From positions 1 through 5,111 of the forward strand of contig CALMEC010000147.1 in the NCBI GenBank assembly GCA_937862675.1: 5,111 bases of DNA. The letters are read 5' to 3'. A model generated the notes under the pieces. It had not been told where the DNA came from. It was given only the letters and a program-made list of their open reading frames with translations, and did no database searches. Made by a program: the position numbers and the translations under genes. Within the stretch, counting starts at the first letter, position 1; every line of letters starts with the position of its first letter. This stretch comes from an uncultured Actinomycetes bacterium. GTDB taxonomy: Bacteria > Actinomycetota > Thermoleophilia > Miltoncostaeales > Miltoncostaeaceae. Below are positions 4,896-5,111 of the stretch, one piece after another.

Positions 4896-5111
4896 TGGAC
4901 TACGAAGGTCGCCAACAGGCCGTCGCCGAGTCGCTCGACCAGCACGGAATCGGCGCGCTGGTCGTCACCGACCTGGTCAACATCCGCTATCTCTGCGGCT
5001 TCACGGGATCCAACGGGGTGGTGGTCATCGGGCCGTCGCAGGCCGTGCTGCTCACCGACTTCCGGTACGTCACCATGGCGGGCGAGCAGACGTCCGGCGT
5101 CGAGATCGTCC
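4895..5111 (+). CDS. pepP: Xaa-Pro aminopeptidase, M24 family, N-terminal part (3'-truncated)
   Basis: The first 72 codons of a gene that runs off the window. The peptide matches the creatinase N-terminal domain of M24 aminopeptidases, with VTDLVNIRYLCGFTGSNG (24-41) followed by VLLTDFRYVT (51-60). These correspond to the family patterns NI-R-Y-L-x-GF-TGSN and LLTD-x-RY. Such enzymes remove N-terminal residues that precede proline. The catalytic pita-bread domain and its metal ligands would lie beyond the window, so activity cannot be judged. The ATG overlaps the aroQ stop by one base (TGATG) and has a strong GGGAGG upstream. A pepP-type gene after aroQ, often followed by efp, is a recurrent gene order in Gram-positive bacteria, which supports the call. 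The exact subclass (PepP or PepQ) is uncertain. Confidence 0.88.
   Translation, partial: MDYEGRQQAVAESLDQHGIGALVVTDLVNIRYLCGFTGSNGVVVIGPSQAVLLTDFRYVTMAGEQTSGVEIV

Noticed and set aside
1..5111. Mobile element, CRISPR array, tRNA or signs of horizontal transfer
   Set aside because: No transposase, terminal repeats, regular spaced repeats or tRNA-like cloverleaf were seen. Base composition is uniform and the gene order is a conserved housekeeping one.

Overview
The window is compact, strongly GC-rich bacterial DNA. All seven supported genes lie on the + strand, and both ends are cut inside genes. GTG and TTG starts, a probable leaderless promoter, and a type IV pilus module next to aroC-aroK-aroB-aroQ-pepP all suggest an actinobacterial genome. 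A deep-branching lineage such as Thermoleophilia is plausible, but that assignment is inference from gene order and protein style, not from a search.

Region 1 (1-1606) is the end of a type IV pilus inner-membrane operon. It holds the last 35 codons of a probable PilN, a PilO-like bitopic protein with a coiled coil, and a lipoprotein. The lipoprotein sits where PilP lies in the classical pilMNOP order. It has a clear lipobox, a linker of about 85 residues rich in Ser, Thr and Gly, and a small beta-rich C-terminal domain. The three genes are joined by 4-nt start/stop overlaps.

Region 2 (1607-1715) is the only intergenic gap, 109 nt long. It holds a strong GC-rich hairpin, probably the terminator of the pilus operon. 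A -10-like TACACT follows, with its last T separated by 7 nt from the GTG of aroC, and there is no Shine-Dalgarno sequence. This layout predicts a leaderless aroC transcript.

Region 3 (1716-5111) is a shikimate-pathway operon: aroC (chorismate synthase), aroK (shikimate kinase), aroB (3-dehydroquinate synthase) and aroQ (type II 3-dehydroquinase). It is followed by the start of an M24-family Xaa-Pro aminopeptidase. Every junction overlaps by 1 or 4 nt, so transcription and translation are probably coupled. AroB and AroQ perform steps 2 and 3 of the pathway, AroK step 5 and AroC step 7. AroE (step 4) and AroA (step 6) are not in the window.

The aro genes are ordinary housekeeping genes with intact active sites, except that AroK carries Gly where the family has its first Mg-associated Asp. 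The least described element is the lipoprotein at the PilP position, in what is probably an organism without a classical outer membrane. No RNA genes, mobile elements, CRISPR arrays or origins were seen.
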